Source: Neobacillus mesonae
Lineage (GTDB): Bacteria > Bacillota > Bacilli > Bacillales > Cytobacillaceae
Assembly: GCF_001636315.1 (NCBI RefSeq)
Contig: NZ_KV440949.1
Span: 2,031,203-2,095,202, forward strand
Direction: 5' to 3'
Length of the DNA stretch: 64,000 nt
Shown: in pieces, positions 27,873-36,275 of the stretch
Numbering within the stretch: position 1 is the stretch's first letter
How the letters are laid out: each line of letters begins with the position of its first letter
Position numbers and translations under genes: made by a program
Notes under the pieces: model-generated
What the model was told of the DNA's origin: nothing
Database searches by the model: none
The model's input: only the letters and a program-made list of their open reading frames with translations

Positions 27873-29297
27873 GGATTCTTTAAATCGAACCGTCCCAGAT
27901 CGTTCTTTATACTGTTCCAAAGTCAGCTCCACACTATCTTGACTATCTTCTAAGAACAAATCATAGAGGTTTCGCGCAATCTTCTCGTCATAAATCAAGG
28001 CATTTACTTCAAAGTTAAGCCTAAAGCTCCGGAGATCAATATTGGTTGTGCCAACAGAGGCTACTTCCTGATCGACTACAATCGATTTCGCATGTAAAAA
28101 CCCATTATCGTATAACAAAATCTTGGCACCATAAGGCAGCAGTTCGCCCGCATAGGCAAGGTTCGCCCAGCGGACAAAAGGATGATCCGGCTTATTCGGA
28201 ATCATAATCCGTACATCCACTCCAGAAAGCAGAGCCATTTTACAAACATCCATAAAGCTTGAGTCCGGAACAAAATAAGGGGTTTGAATATACACACTCC
28301 TCTTGGCCGACATAATGAGCTTCAAGTACATATTTTTCAAATGTTCAGTCATCGAGTTGGGGCCGCTTGAAATAATCTGAATCGCGCTGCTCCCGTTATT
28401 CCGCTCTTCCGAGATTGAATACGCCTCGTAATCAATGATTTCTTGCTTTGTGGCCTGTTTCCAATCCAATACAAATCGGCCTTGAATATGTGTCACCGCA
28501 TCGCCGGTAATTTTCAGATGCGTATCACGCCAATTTCCAAATTTCTTATTGAGTCCTAAATATTCATTCCCAATATTGAACCCGCCAATATAGGCCATCT
28601 CTCCATCAATGATGCAGAGCTTCCGGTGGTTCCGTGTATTAAAACGGAAGTTGATTAATTTTAGAAACGAAGGAAAAAACACCTCTACCTCGCCGCCGCT
28701 GTCTATCAGCTCTTTGAAAAAAGAACGGTCCATCCTCCTTGAGCCCACTTCATCATAGAGAACCCGAACCCGGACACCTTCCTTCGCTTTCTTTGTCAAT
28801 TCATCCCGCAGCCTCTTCCCCAGAGAATCACGCTGAATGATGTAATACTCGAGATTAATCTCCTTCTTGGCATTCTGAATATCTTCGAATAACGACTCGA
28901 ATTTATCTCTCCCATGCTGAAAAATGGTAACTTCATTGTCATCCGTCAGTAAGGCGTTCGATGACTTCATGTTCATCGTAATCAGATCGGCATGCTCCTT
29001 AAGCAACGGCTTTTCGTTAAAATCAGAACTTGTCAGCTGCTCGAGCTGTATATTTACAGCGTCATTTAAAAAATTTCGTTCTTCCTCTGCAAGCTGATAA
29101 AAATTTCTTTGCTTCAGCTGCCGGCCTAGAAAGATGTAGACAAAAAAGCCGACAATCGGGAGAAAAAACAAGACCATCAGCCAGGCCCAGGTAGAGCTGA
29201 CGTCTCTTCTCTCTACAAAAATAACCACAATAGCGAATAATATATTTAAGATAGTAATAAGCGCAACAAGTAACGCAATCACATTCTGCATTTCCAT
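27843..29297 (-). CDS. cls: Cardiolipin synthase (phospholipase D superfamily)
   Basis: A 484-residue membrane enzyme with two N-terminal transmembrane segments (about 5-27 and 36-56). Two PLD catalytic HKD motifs follow: HRKLCIIDG with GGFNIGNEYLG, and HAKSIVVDQ with TNIDLRSFRLNFE. It condenses two phosphatidylglycerols into cardiolipin and glycerol. Length and layout match the bacterial ClsA type. The ATG at 29297 follows TAGGAG with eight-base spacing. The gene is transcribed alone. Bacilli usually carry several paralogues, so which one this is cannot be told. Confidence 0.93.
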   Translation of the reverse strand: MEMQNVIALLVALITILNILFAIVVIFVERRDVSSTWAWLMVLFFLPIVGFFVYIFLGRQLKQRNFYQLAEEERNFLNDAVNIQLEQLTSSDFNEKPLLKEHADLITMNMKSSNALLTDDNEVTIFQHGRDKFESLFEDIQNAKKEINLEYYIIQRDSLGKRLRDELTKKAKEGVRVRVLYDEVGSRRMDRSFFKELIDSGGEVEVFFPSFLKLINFRFNTRNHRKLCIIDGEMAYIGGFNIGNEYLGLNKKFGNWRDTHLKITGDAVTHIQGRFVLDWKQATKQEIIDYEAYSISEERNNGSSAIQIISSGPNSMTEHLKNMYLKLIMSAKRSVYIQTPYFVPDSSFMDVCKMALLSGVDVRIMIPNKPDHPFVRWANLAYAGELLPYGAKILLYDNGFLHAKSIVVDQEVASVGTTNIDLRSFRLNFEVNALIYDEKIARNLYDLFLEDSQDSVELTLEQYKERSGTVRFKESISRLLSPIL

Positions 29298-29418
29298 AAG
29301 TTAAACTCCTATAATCACAATGGTTTGTTCTATATATAGATTGTGCGGTATGCGGGCTGTTCAGTCAATACGTATTCAAAACCGCAGAAATTATTTATAA
29401 GGGATATATAGTAAAAAA

Positions 29419-29441
29419 GAGAAGTGCTGTCAACACTTCTC
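29419..29441 (-). terminator. Rho-independent terminator of the lipoprotein gene
   Basis: GAGAAGTG-ctgtcaa-CACTTCTC; on the minus strand the stem is followed by TTTTTTAC. It lies about 90 bp downstream of the lipoprotein stop codon. Confidence 0.7.
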
Positions 29442-29532
29442 ATGCAGCCTTTACCGTCAGGATGATGGTTGGCTATATTTCGGTTTACTCTGGCCCCCTC
29501 TTTTTCTTGTAACAGGTACTGAAACTCCAAAT

Positions 29533-29991
29533 TTATGATTCTATTTTTTCTTTAAATGCCTCCATTTTTCCCTTTGTTTCATTCATTAATTTCTCTATTG
29601 CTGCGATATCAGGCTTGTCTTTTTTAGCTTCACTAATGAGCGGATATAAACTTTCTTCAATCTTTTTATAGTCTTCCGGATAGTTTTCCTCTACCTTCTT
29701 TTCTATGGAATCCCAGCTTTCTTCCAGCTCTTTTCCGGTTGTTTGAATTAACTCCGAGTTTTCCGCTTTCGTTTCCAAGTTCGTTTTTAAATTGTCTAAC
29801 ACAGTAATCACCTTTGCACTGCCGTTTGAAATTTCTTCATCACTTTGACTCTCTTGCTGTTTATTGTCTGTTTGGGTTTCAGTTGTTCCCTTTTGATTTT
29901 CAGCAGTTTTTTCATTGTCAGCATTAGAGCTGCATCCGGCTGCCATTAATACTAGTAAAATAACGGCTAAAATAAAATTGAATTTTTTCAT
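29533..29991 (-). CDS. Helical lipoprotein of unknown function
   Basis: A 152-residue protein from the ATG at 29991 (GGAGGG upstream). Its lipoprotein signal ends in LMAAGC, with Cys near residue 20. A low-complexity Asn/Glu/Lys/Gln linker follows (about 22-55), then a charged, mostly helical domain (TNLETKAENSELIQTTGKEL, YPEDYKKIEESLYPLI, IAAIEKLMNETKGKMEAF). No catalytic motif is visible. An upstream in-frame start at 30072 would bury the signal peptide. I do not recognise a named family; it may be a small surface-exposed binding or stress lipoprotein. Confidence 0.75.
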   Translation of the reverse strand: MKKFNFILAVILLVLMAAGCSSNADNEKTAENQKGTTETQTDNKQQESQSDEEISNGSAKVITVLDNLKTNLETKAENSELIQTTGKELEESWDSIEKKVEENYPEDYKKIEESLYPLISEAKKDKPDIAAIEKLMNETKGKMEAFKEKIES

Positions 29992-30150
29992 GGTATCCCT
30001 CCTCGCCATGTAATTCCCCTTCGAATCCTTCATTAAACCGGTTCGACCGAAATAATATAAGTGAAACTCCAAATCACTTCGATATAAGCGAACAGCCGCT
30101 AATTACTTTGTGTAATTAGGGGCAGCTTCTATTTATTCGGTCGTATTGCG

Positions 30151-30168
30151 GGCGGTACCAGGCACAAG
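30151..30168. repeat. GGTACCAGGCAC dispersed element
   Basis: GGCGGTACCAGGCACAAGG resembles the inverted form of GGCACCTGGTACAAC at 27817 and TTGGTGTCAGGCACCAA at 48705. The three are intergenic fragments of one dispersed repeat family. Confidence 0.5.
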
Positions 30169-30197
30169 GATTTAGGGGTTAGACTACAGGCACTCGA

Positions 30198-30223
30198 GTT
30201 TTATTCAAAAGAAAAAAGGGTAT
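30198..30223 (+). promoter_or_regulatory. SigB-type general stress promoter
   Basis: GTTTTA (30198-30203), a 14-bp spacer and GGGTAT (30218-30223) match the SigB consensus GTTTAA-N12-15-GGGWAW with one mismatch, 36 bp upstream of the universal stress protein start. Confidence 0.65.
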
Positions 30224-30258
30224 AAATTCTATAATCTTAAAACGAAAGGAAGATGAAC

Positions 30259-30753
30259 ATGTATAATCATATTCTTATAGGTTTTGATAATTCCGAAGAC
30301 AGTATGAAAGCATTGGAAAGAGCCGCACAATTCTATGCACTGAACCGTGACTGTAAAATTACAGTTGCTCATGTTATTGAACAGCACATAAACAATATGA
30401 CCGCTTATAATTATACTTATCCTGTCGTACCAAGTATAAATGGAGGAATGAACCCATCTCCAATCCCCCTGCCTGAGAATGAACTTCCCCCGGAAATTCT
30501 AGAAACCAGCCGGCACAGTACGATTTTGGATCATGCGAAGTCATTTTTAATGAGTCAAGGGGTACCTGCCGAATTTGAGTCATTAGACGGCAAACCTGTT
30601 AATGATGACTTATGTGAGTTTGCCTCGGAACAAGATGTGGATTTAATTATTGTGGGGAATAGCGGAAAAGGAGCGCTCCAAAAACTGCTAGAGGGTAGTG
30701 TCAGTGAAAAGGTAATGAAAAAAGCGGAGATGGATGTCCTTATTATTAAATAA
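30259..30753 (+). CDS. Universal stress protein (UspA family)
   Basis: A 164-residue protein starting at ATG 30259 (AAAGGAAG eight bases upstream; the ATG at 30253 is too close to the ribosome site). It has the UspA core HILIGFDNSEDSMKALERAA at the N terminus and the ATP-binding type loop VGNSGKGALQKLLEGSVSEKV (G-2x-G-9x-G(S/T)) near the C terminus. A Pro-rich insertion (VVPSINGGMNPSPIPLPENE) is longer than in most members. The role is probably nucleotide-binding stress adaptation. An upstream SigB-like promoter fits this. Confidence 0.88.
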   Translation: MYNHILIGFDNSEDSMKALERAAQFYALNRDCKITVAHVIEQHINNMTAYNYTYPVVPSINGGMNPSPIPLPENELPPEILETSRHSTILDHAKSFLMSQGVPAEFESLDGKPVNDDLCEFASEQDVDLIIVGNSGKGALQKLLEGSVSEKVMKKAEMDVLIIK

Positions 30754-30762
30754 TAGAAACGC

Positions 30763-30786
30763 CCAAATTTACATGTAGAAATTTGG
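30763..30786 (+). terminator. Hairpin after the universal stress protein gene
   Basis: CCAAATTT-acatgtag-AAATTTGG, a perfect eight-base stem 10 bp after the stop codon. The following sequence is AT-rich but not a strict T-run. Confidence 0.5.
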
Positions 30787-30899
30787 AATTTATCATTGGG
30801 ACTGACCCTCATTTCGGTAAAACTTTACTAGGACGGGTGACTGATTCCGTTCTTATATACTAATATGGTAAAAAAATCAACATCCCTCGGAAATTATTT

Positions 30900-30928
30900 T
30901 TGAACATTTTGTGACAAAGTGTTATAAT
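30900..30928 (+). promoter_or_regulatory. Promoter of the 30-residue peptide gene
   Basis: -35 TTGAAC (30900-30905), a 17-bp spacer and a perfect -10 TATAAT (30923-30928), followed by AAAAGGAGTGG and the ATG at 30954. Confidence 0.6.
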
Positions 30929-30953
30929 AAAAATAACAAAAGGAGTGGTACCC

Positions 30954-31046
30954 ATGAATAAATGGTCAAAACAAGGAGTTATTTTCGCCGCGATCCATAC
31001 TTTATTTTTCCTTAACTTAGCATTTGACTTTATTGAATTTTTCTAG
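30954..31046 (+). CDS. Small hydrophobic peptide, 30 residues
   Basis: A short frame with a strong AAAGGAG ribosome site and a good promoter encodes MNKWSKQGVIFAAIHTLFFL followed by ten mainly hydrophobic residues ending in EFF. It has a short basic N terminus and one hydrophobic helix with a late Asp and Glu, so it is likely a membrane-inserted peptide. I do not recognise a family. A toxin of a type I system, a membrane-complex subunit or a small stress peptide are all possible. A stand-alone terminator lies about 110 bp downstream. Confidence 0.6.
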   Translation: MNKWSKQGVIFAAIHTLFFLNLAFDFIEFF

Positions 31047-31157
31047 ACTTGCTACACACTTCTGAGTGACTGATATGTTAATATTCTTCTACTATCTTCT
31101 CTGCTAATGTTTTGTTCTCTCTTCATCTTAGATTCAGATTTCCATTTTAAAAAAGGG

Positions 31158-31189
31158 CATTCGTTGTCTTTAGGCACGAATGTTTTTTT
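31158..31189 (+). terminator. Rho-independent terminator
   Basis: CATTCGT-N11-ACGAATG followed immediately by TTTTTTT; a strong plus-strand terminator, probably ending the small-peptide transcript. The space between 31047 and 31157 holds no other convincing gene. Confidence 0.7.
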
Positions 31190-31342
31190 CTGGACGCATA
31201 TCCTACTGTTCTATACAAACATGGTGTATCAGTATGGCTGACAATAAAGATGTCTTAAGTAATGGTCCTTTCTTTTATGGTACGAAAGCAGAACTCAATG
31301 AACTTATGAAGGACATTTCCCTCCCCCTAAACTTAGCAACAG

Positions 31343-31377
31343 AAAAACCTACCAATATACATCAGTAGGTTTTTTTC
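31343..31377. terminator. Bidirectional terminator downstream of dctM
   Basis: AAAAACCTAC-N12-GTAGGTTTTTTT has T-runs in both directions. On the minus strand it lies 29 bp after the dctM stop codon. Confidence 0.65.
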
Positions 31378-31405
31378 ACTTTTACTCGTTCTTTGAGGTT
31401 TCACT

Positions 31406-32677
31406 TTATTGCATTCTATCCGGCAGCCAAAGTGATAATCCAGGGACGATGATCACGAATATGAGGACGATAATCATTAAGACAATAAACGGGATGACTC
31501 CCCTTACGACATTGCCGAGTTTTTCTTTGGCAATCCCACTTACGACGAACAGGTTTAGTCCAACCGGCGGTGTGATCATGCCTAATTCCATATTAATCGT
31601 CATAATAATGGCAAAGTGAATCAAATTGATATCGAAATGTTTAAGCATTGGTAGCAAGATTGGCAGAGTAATAAGAATAATAGATACTGCCTCTAAGAAC
31701 ATTCCCATTGCAAAGAACAGGATATTGACAATGATCATAAATATCCATTTATTGACTTCACTGTCAGCAATCCATGAACCAATTTGATGGGGGATTTGGG
31801 CATTTGTTAAATATAGACCAAACAAGCTTGCAGCTCCGATAATCAAGAAAATCATGGCCGTAATATTAATCGACTCAATTATGATCGGGCGAATATCCTT
31901 CCAATGAAGCTCCCGGTAAATAAAAGCAGAAACAATAATTCCATAAAATACAGCTATAACTGCAGACTCCGTTGGTGTGACGACACCGCTATAAATACTG
32001 CCAAGAATTAAGAATGGCAGAAATGCCCCCCAAATGGCTTTTAAAGACTTTCTTCCCCGCTCACTCCATGAGGCCTTCTCGCCAAGTCCATAACCTTTTC
32101 GCTTCGCATAAAAAATGGCGGAAGCAATGAGTACCCCTCCAAGTAATAAACCAGGGATGACACCGGCCATAAATAACTTTCCAATCGATTCCTCTGCTGT
32201 AATCCCATAAATAATTAACGGAATGCTTGGTGGAATTAAAATCCCAAGTGTACCGGCGGCAGCCACTAGACCCATAGAATATTTCTTATCGTATCCGGCA
32301 TTCACCATCGCCGGAATCATAATGGAACCAATTGCAGCAGCAGTTGCCGGACTTGAACCGGAAATGGCCGCAAAAATCATACAGGCCAAAATCGTAACGA
32401 CGGATAAGCCCCCCGGCAAATGTCCAACCCACGATCGTAATGCCTCAATCAAATATTTTGATATTCCTCCACGGGCAAGCAGGACCCCTGCCAGAACGAA
32501 CCCCGGAATCGCCATCATCGGGAACGAATCAAGTGCCGTGAAGATCCTTTGCGGCAGCATGTTCATGTTAAAATCAGTCAGCATCAATACGACCATTGTC
32601 GATGTTGCCAAGCTAATCGCAATCGGCACCCGAAGAATCATCAATAGAAAGAAAACGCTAAGTAATAGGATTATCAT
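31406..32677 (-). CDS. dctM: TRAP transporter large permease (DctM)
   Basis: A 423-residue membrane protein with about 12 hydrophobic segments. DctM motifs include IPGFVLAGVLLARGGI, CMIFAAISGSSPATAAAIG, AAGTLGILIPPSIPLIIYG and NMELGMITPPVGLNLFVVSGI. It forms the Na+-driven transport channel with the small subunit. It overlaps dctQ by 20 bp, with GGAGGAAAAC before its ATG. The substrate is probably a C4-dicarboxylate or another carboxylate, given the DctSR-type regulators nearby. Confidence 0.93.
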   Translation of the reverse strand: MIILLLSVFFLLMILRVPIAISLATSTMVVLMLTDFNMNMLPQRIFTALDSFPMMAIPGFVLAGVLLARGGISKYLIEALRSWVGHLPGGLSVVTILACMIFAAISGSSPATAAAIGSIMIPAMVNAGYDKKYSMGLVAAAGTLGILIPPSIPLIIYGITAEESIGKLFMAGVIPGLLLGGVLIASAIFYAKRKGYGLGEKASWSERGRKSLKAIWGAFLPFLILGSIYSGVVTPTESAVIAVFYGIIVSAFIYRELHWKDIRPIIIESINITAMIFLIIGAASLFGLYLTNAQIPHQIGSWIADSEVNKWIFMIIVNILFFAMGMFLEAVSIILITLPILLPMLKHFDINLIHFAIIMTINMELGMITPPVGLNLFVVSGIAKEKLGNVVRGVIPFIVLMIIVLIFVIIVPGLSLWLPDRMQ

Positions 32678-33155
32678 AGTTTTCCTCCTGCCCGCGCAAT
32701 TGGTTCACGAATCGCTCAATAAATCGCAATAAAAATAAGATTCCAGATATCGGTAATATTAAATAGACGATCCACATCGGAATGCCGACATCTAATGAAA
32801 CCATTCCAGAAGAATATCTGGCTTCGACAAGAATCAATCCGTAATACGTAAAAGCAAAACAAAACAAAATACATACAATTGTGGCAAATAAATCTACGAT
32901 ACGTTTCGCACCTTTCGAAAGCTTGTCGTACAAAATATCCACCTGAATATGATGGTTATATCTCAACGCAATCGCAAATCCGATGAAAGATCCCCAAATG
33001 ATTAAATACCTGACAATCTCTTCAACCCAAGCCTTTGGTTCGTTAAAGATATACCGCATAATAACGCCATAGAAAATGAGCGAAATTCCGGCAAAAAAGA
33101 ATGTACCGGCGGAAAGCTCTTCAATGAAGTTCCAAATTCTTTTTAACCCCTTCAT
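32658..33155 (-). CDS. dctQ: TRAP transporter small permease (DctQ)
   Basis: A 165-residue protein with four hydrophobic segments and the DctQ landmarks FFFAGISLIFYGVIMRYIFN, AWVEEIVRYLIIWGSFIGFAIALRYNHHIQVD and IPMWIVYLILPISGILFLLRFIE. It scaffolds the large subunit and docks the binding protein. It lies after the hairpin that separates it from dctP. Confidence 0.92.
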   Translation of the reverse strand: MKGLKRIWNFIEELSAGTFFFAGISLIFYGVIMRYIFNEPKAWVEEIVRYLIIWGSFIGFAIALRYNHHIQVDILYDKLSKGAKRIVDLFATIVCILFCFAFTYYGLILVEARYSSGMVSLDVGIPMWIVYLILPISGILFLLRFIERFVNQLRGQEENYDNPIT

Positions 33156-33197
33156 GATGCACCCCTTCTTTCATAAAATTTTTCGTAATGAAAAGAA

Positions 33198-33230
33198 TGA
33201 GTGTCGATCAAAAGACTTGATCGACACTCA
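33198..33230 (-). other. Strong intercistronic hairpin between dctP and dctQ
   Basis: TGAGTGTCGATCAA-aagac-TTGATCGACACTCA is a perfect 14-bp stem with a five-base loop. On the minus strand it is followed by TTCTTTTC, which is only a weak U-tract. It probably attenuates or protects transcripts so that the binding protein outnumbers the permeases. Confidence 0.65.
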
Positions 33231-33237
33231 TAAGTCC

Positions 33238-34260
33238 TTATTTTAGATTGCGAATGCCATCAATCAGCTCAGACGTAATTGTATCTCCAAACTCATCGTA
33301 AACCGGTTGTAAAGCTTTAGCCAAAGCTGCTTTTTCATCATCAGTTAAAGAAATAACCTCCACTTTACCGGAGTTTTTAATATTTTCTAAGCTCTTTTCA
33401 TTTTCTTCTCCTGCAAGCTTCCATTCAAGCTCTGTTGCCTCTTTCATTGCTTCTTCCACTTTTGTACGAATATCTTCCGGCATGCCATCCCAGAATGTCT
33501 TATTAACAAACACGGCGTAATCCAAGCGGCCATGTTCACTTAATGACATATATTTTTGTACTTCCTGATATTTCTGTGTATCAATATTATTGTACGTATT
33601 TTCTTGTCCATCTACGGTACCTTGTTGTAACGCTGCATATGTTTCACCGAAAGCAATAGTAGCACTTCCAGCACCAAGAGCTTTAAATTGAGCTTCCAAC
33701 ACTTTTCCCGCTTGAGCACGGAACTTAATACCCTTGAAGTCCTCTGGTTTTTTCAATGGACGTTTATTATTTGTAAAATGCTTAAAGCCATTTTCCCAGA
33801 AGGCAATCCCCATAACATCGTTAGCCGCTAATTTATCGCTGTTTAAGAGCGTTTTGGCAACGTCGCTATTGAAAAACTTGTGCACATGCTCTTGATCTTT
33901 AAATAAGTAAGGCATGTCGACATACTGCCAGCGAGGATCTAATTTAACCATTTTTGTAACAGACGGAGCAATCATATGAACATTTCCAGATACAAGGGCA
34001 TCCAGTTCATCATTATCTCCATATAACTGCGAGGATGGGTAGACTTCTACCTTTGCCTTTCCCTCCGTCTTTTCTTTTACTAACTCAGCAAAACGTTCAG
34101 CCGCTTTTCCTTTTACACTATCAATCGATGTAACATGCGAAAATTTAATGACAATCGGATCATCTTTGGTTGCAGTCGTTTTCTTGCCGGAACCACCTGA
34201 ACAGGCTGTGGCAACCAATAAAAATAAACTAATCATGCTAATTAACATGACCTTTTTCAT
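33238..34260 (-). CDS. dctP: TRAP transporter substrate-binding lipoprotein (DctP)
   Basis: A 340-residue DctP-family protein with a lipoprotein signal (LLVATACSGG). The DctP core includes KGKAAERFAELVKEKTEGKAKVEVYPSSQLYGDNDELDALVSG, FRAQAGKVLEAQFKALGA (with the conserved carboxylate-binding Arg) and TVDGQENTYNNIDTQKY. It delivers substrate to DctQM. AAAGGGGG precedes the ATG. First gene of the dctPQM unit. Confidence 0.92.
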   Translation of the reverse strand: MKKVMLISMISLFLLVATACSGGSGKKTTATKDDPIVIKFSHVTSIDSVKGKAAERFAELVKEKTEGKAKVEVYPSSQLYGDNDELDALVSGNVHMIAPSVTKMVKLDPRWQYVDMPYLFKDQEHVHKFFNSDVAKTLLNSDKLAANDVMGIAFWENGFKHFTNNKRPLKKPEDFKGIKFRAQAGKVLEAQFKALGAGSATIAFGETYAALQQGTVDGQENTYNNIDTQKYQEVQKYMSLSEHGRLDYAVFVNKTFWDGMPEDIRTKVEEAMKEATELEWKLAGEENEKSLENIKNSGKVEVISLTDDEKAALAKALQPVYDEFGDTITSELIDGIRNLK

Positions 34261-34386
34261 TTCGTTTTCCCCCTTTGTTTTGACTAAAAAACTTATATAA
34301 TAAAAGTTACTAGGGTAATAGAATCCGACTTGGCTTTCCCCTGATCCATGTAAAATTCCATTACAATAACCTTATTACTGAAATTA

Positions 34387-35415
34387 TTATTCTTTATATT
34401 TAGGCAAAGCCTTTATATATTTTTCACCATACTTTACGGTAAAATAGTCATATATCGGCTTAAAATCCTTTTCCCACGCTTGTTTTTCCTCATCTGAAAG
34501 ACGATAAATATCGATACATTGACAGTCTTCTAGTTCTGCCAGTTTTTCACCATTTGTTTTCTTTGCCTGTTCCATTTCCCATTCGCTTACTTCCTTTAAT
34601 GTATCTTTAATTAAAATCTGAATACTTTGGGGAAGCTTATCCCAAAACTCTTTATTCATTAACAATAAATAGCCCAGATAACCATGATCGCTTATGGTTA
34701 AATAATTTTGATGATAATGGAGATTTTTACTTGTAATATTGGAAAGTGTGTTTTCCTGCCCATCAATATCACTTTTTTCCAAGTGTGTAAAAACCGTATT
34801 AAAATCAATTTTCTGAGGAATGGCTCCCAGGCTGATAAATTGCTTTTCTAAAATTTCGCTTGGCATGATTCTTATTTTTAGATTATGTAGATCAGCCGGT
34901 TTAAGGATGGGATGATCACGATTGCTGATCTGTTTAAAGCCGTTGTCCCACATGCCCAGCATCAGAAGCCCGTGATCGTCAAATTTAGATGAAAGCCCTT
35001 TCCCAACAGGGCTGGCAATATATTTATGCACTTCTTCATAACTGTTGAACGCAAAAGGCAGATCAATGACAGACCATTCGGGAATAAGTTCAGTCACTTT
35101 TGATGTTGCAGGGGCAATCATTTGCACATCCCCTTGCAAAAGCGCTTCCATTTCTTCGCCATCTTTATAAAGAAACCCATTTGGGAAAACCTGAACTTCA
35201 ACATAGCCATTGCTTCTATCCTTGACCAGCTGAGCAAACTTTCGTGCTGCCAAACCTTTTGGCGTATCTTCACCTACTACATGGGAAAATCGAATAACAA
35301 TTCGTTCATCTTCACCTAATTGCTCATAATCCTTAGGGTACTGAGTGGATTCGCAGCCAATTAGCATGAAAACCAATAATAATCCGATTAATTTTAAACT
35401 AGACTTGGTGTACAA
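34387..35415 (-). CDS. dctB: DctB-like dicarboxylate-binding lipoprotein, probable sensor partner
   Basis: A 342-residue DctP-family binding lipoprotein (lipobox LIGC near residue 20) paralogous to the transporter subunit at 33238 (SHVVGEDTPKGLAARKFAQLV, IRIMPSEILEKQFISLGA, DIDGQENTLSNITSK). It lies between the two-component genes and dctP. In B. subtilis a similar protein, DctB, works with the DctS kinase as a dicarboxylate sensor rather than a transporter component, and the same role is inferred here. The start is TTG at 35415 with GGAGGAAG upstream. Confidence 0.83.
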   Translation of the reverse strand: MYTKSSLKLIGLLLVFMLIGCESTQYPKDYEQLGEDERIVIRFSHVVGEDTPKGLAARKFAQLVKDRSNGYVEVQVFPNGFLYKDGEEMEALLQGDVQMIAPATSKVTELIPEWSVIDLPFAFNSYEEVHKYIASPVGKGLSSKFDDHGLLMLGMWDNGFKQISNRDHPILKPADLHNLKIRIMPSEILEKQFISLGAIPQKIDFNTVFTHLEKSDIDGQENTLSNITSKNLHYHQNYLTISDHGYLGYLLLMNKEFWDKLPQSIQILIKDTLKEVSEWEMEQAKKTNGEKLAELEDCQCIDIYRLSDEEKQAWEKDFKPIYDYFTVKYGEKYIKALPKYKE

Positions 35416-35522
35416 TTTCTTCCTCCAAATTAATCGACAAATAAGATATTCTCATTATATCGACTATTTTTATTTTTAAAATATTATGTATTTATTGAAC
35501 TTTTTGGTCTTTATGGTATCTC

Positions 35523-35588
35523 TTTGGAAAAACTTCCATTTCCAAAAATGATTTTTCACAAACAAAAAGCTGTTACACTATTTGTGAA
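35523..35588. promoter_or_regulatory. Two inverted repeats upstream of dctB
   Basis: TTTGGAAA (35523-35530)/TTTCCAAA (35539-35546), perfect arms with an eight-base spacer. TTCACAAA (35555-35562)/TTTGTGAA (35581-35588), perfect arms with an 18-base spacer. Both lie between dctR and dctB and are candidates for DctR or a global regulator; which one is unknown. Confidence 0.45.
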
Positions 35589-35606
35589 CAACTCTTTGTT
35601 TGGTAC

Positions 35607-36275
35607 CTATTTTAATGAATAATACTTCGTCGGCCTCCCCACATTCCCATATTGCAATTCTATTTGTACCTTATCTTTACCAGCTAGGAAATCTAAATAT
35701 TTCCTAACTGTTACTCTGGCCATTCCTAAGTTTTGTCCTAATTGTTCTGCCGTTATCGGGGGTTCCGCAGACCCTAAACCAAGCAAAATTTGTTTCATGG
35801 TAAATTCATTCAAGCCTTTTGGCAAATCAATTCCATTTTCTGAATTCCCCAGCCATTTATCAATATCCTCTTGATTTAACATCTGAAGTGATTCGATTTT
35901 GCCCACCATTTTACAGTAATTTTGAAGTGATTGTTGGAATCGTTGCAAACGAAAAGGTTTTACCAAATAATCAATGGCTCCCAACCGCATCACTTCCTGG
36001 ATCGTACCTGCATCACGAGCGGCAGTAATCATAATAATGTCAGAAGGAATTCGTTCCGTTCTTAGTTGGACCAATACATCCAACCCCGAAATATCTGGCA
36101 AAAACATATCTAGCAAGACAAGCTTTGGCTTTAGCTTTTTTATTTTTTCCAGGGCATCTTTTCCGGATGTAGACATTCCAATAAGAGAGAACTCGTCCAT
36201 TTTTTCCAAAAACCCTATATTTACCTCTAATACAATTGGTTCATCCTCAACGATAAATACAGAAATTTTATTCAT
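35607..36275 (-). CDS. dctR: DctR-type response regulator (CitB family)
   Basis: A 222-residue protein: a receiver domain (about 1-120) with acidic pair ED near 10-11, phospho-acceptor Asp in PKLVLLDMFLPDISG and Lys in YLVKPF. A C-terminal helix-turn-helix follows (ITAEQLGQNLGMARVTVRKYL). The ATG overlaps the kinase gene by eight bases. In the DctR/CitT/DcuR class it activates C4-dicarboxylate transporter genes; dctPQM downstream is the likely target. Confidence 0.88.
   Translation of the reverse strand: MNKISVFIVEDEPIVLEVNIGFLEKMDEFSLIGMSTSGKDALEKIKKLKPKLVLLDMFLPDISGLDVLVQLRTERIPSDIIMITAARDAGTIQEVMRLGAIDYLVKPFRLQRFQQSLQNYCKMVGKIESLQMLNQEDIDKWLGNSENGIDLPKGLNEFTMKQILLGLGSAEPPITAEQLGQNLGMARVTVRKYLDFLAGKDKVQIELQYGNVGRPTKYYSLK

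Noticed and set aside
31180..31368. A 62-codon plus-strand frame, or a 44-residue version from ATG 31234
   Set aside because: No ribosome site precedes either start, and the frame runs through a bidirectional terminator hairpin.
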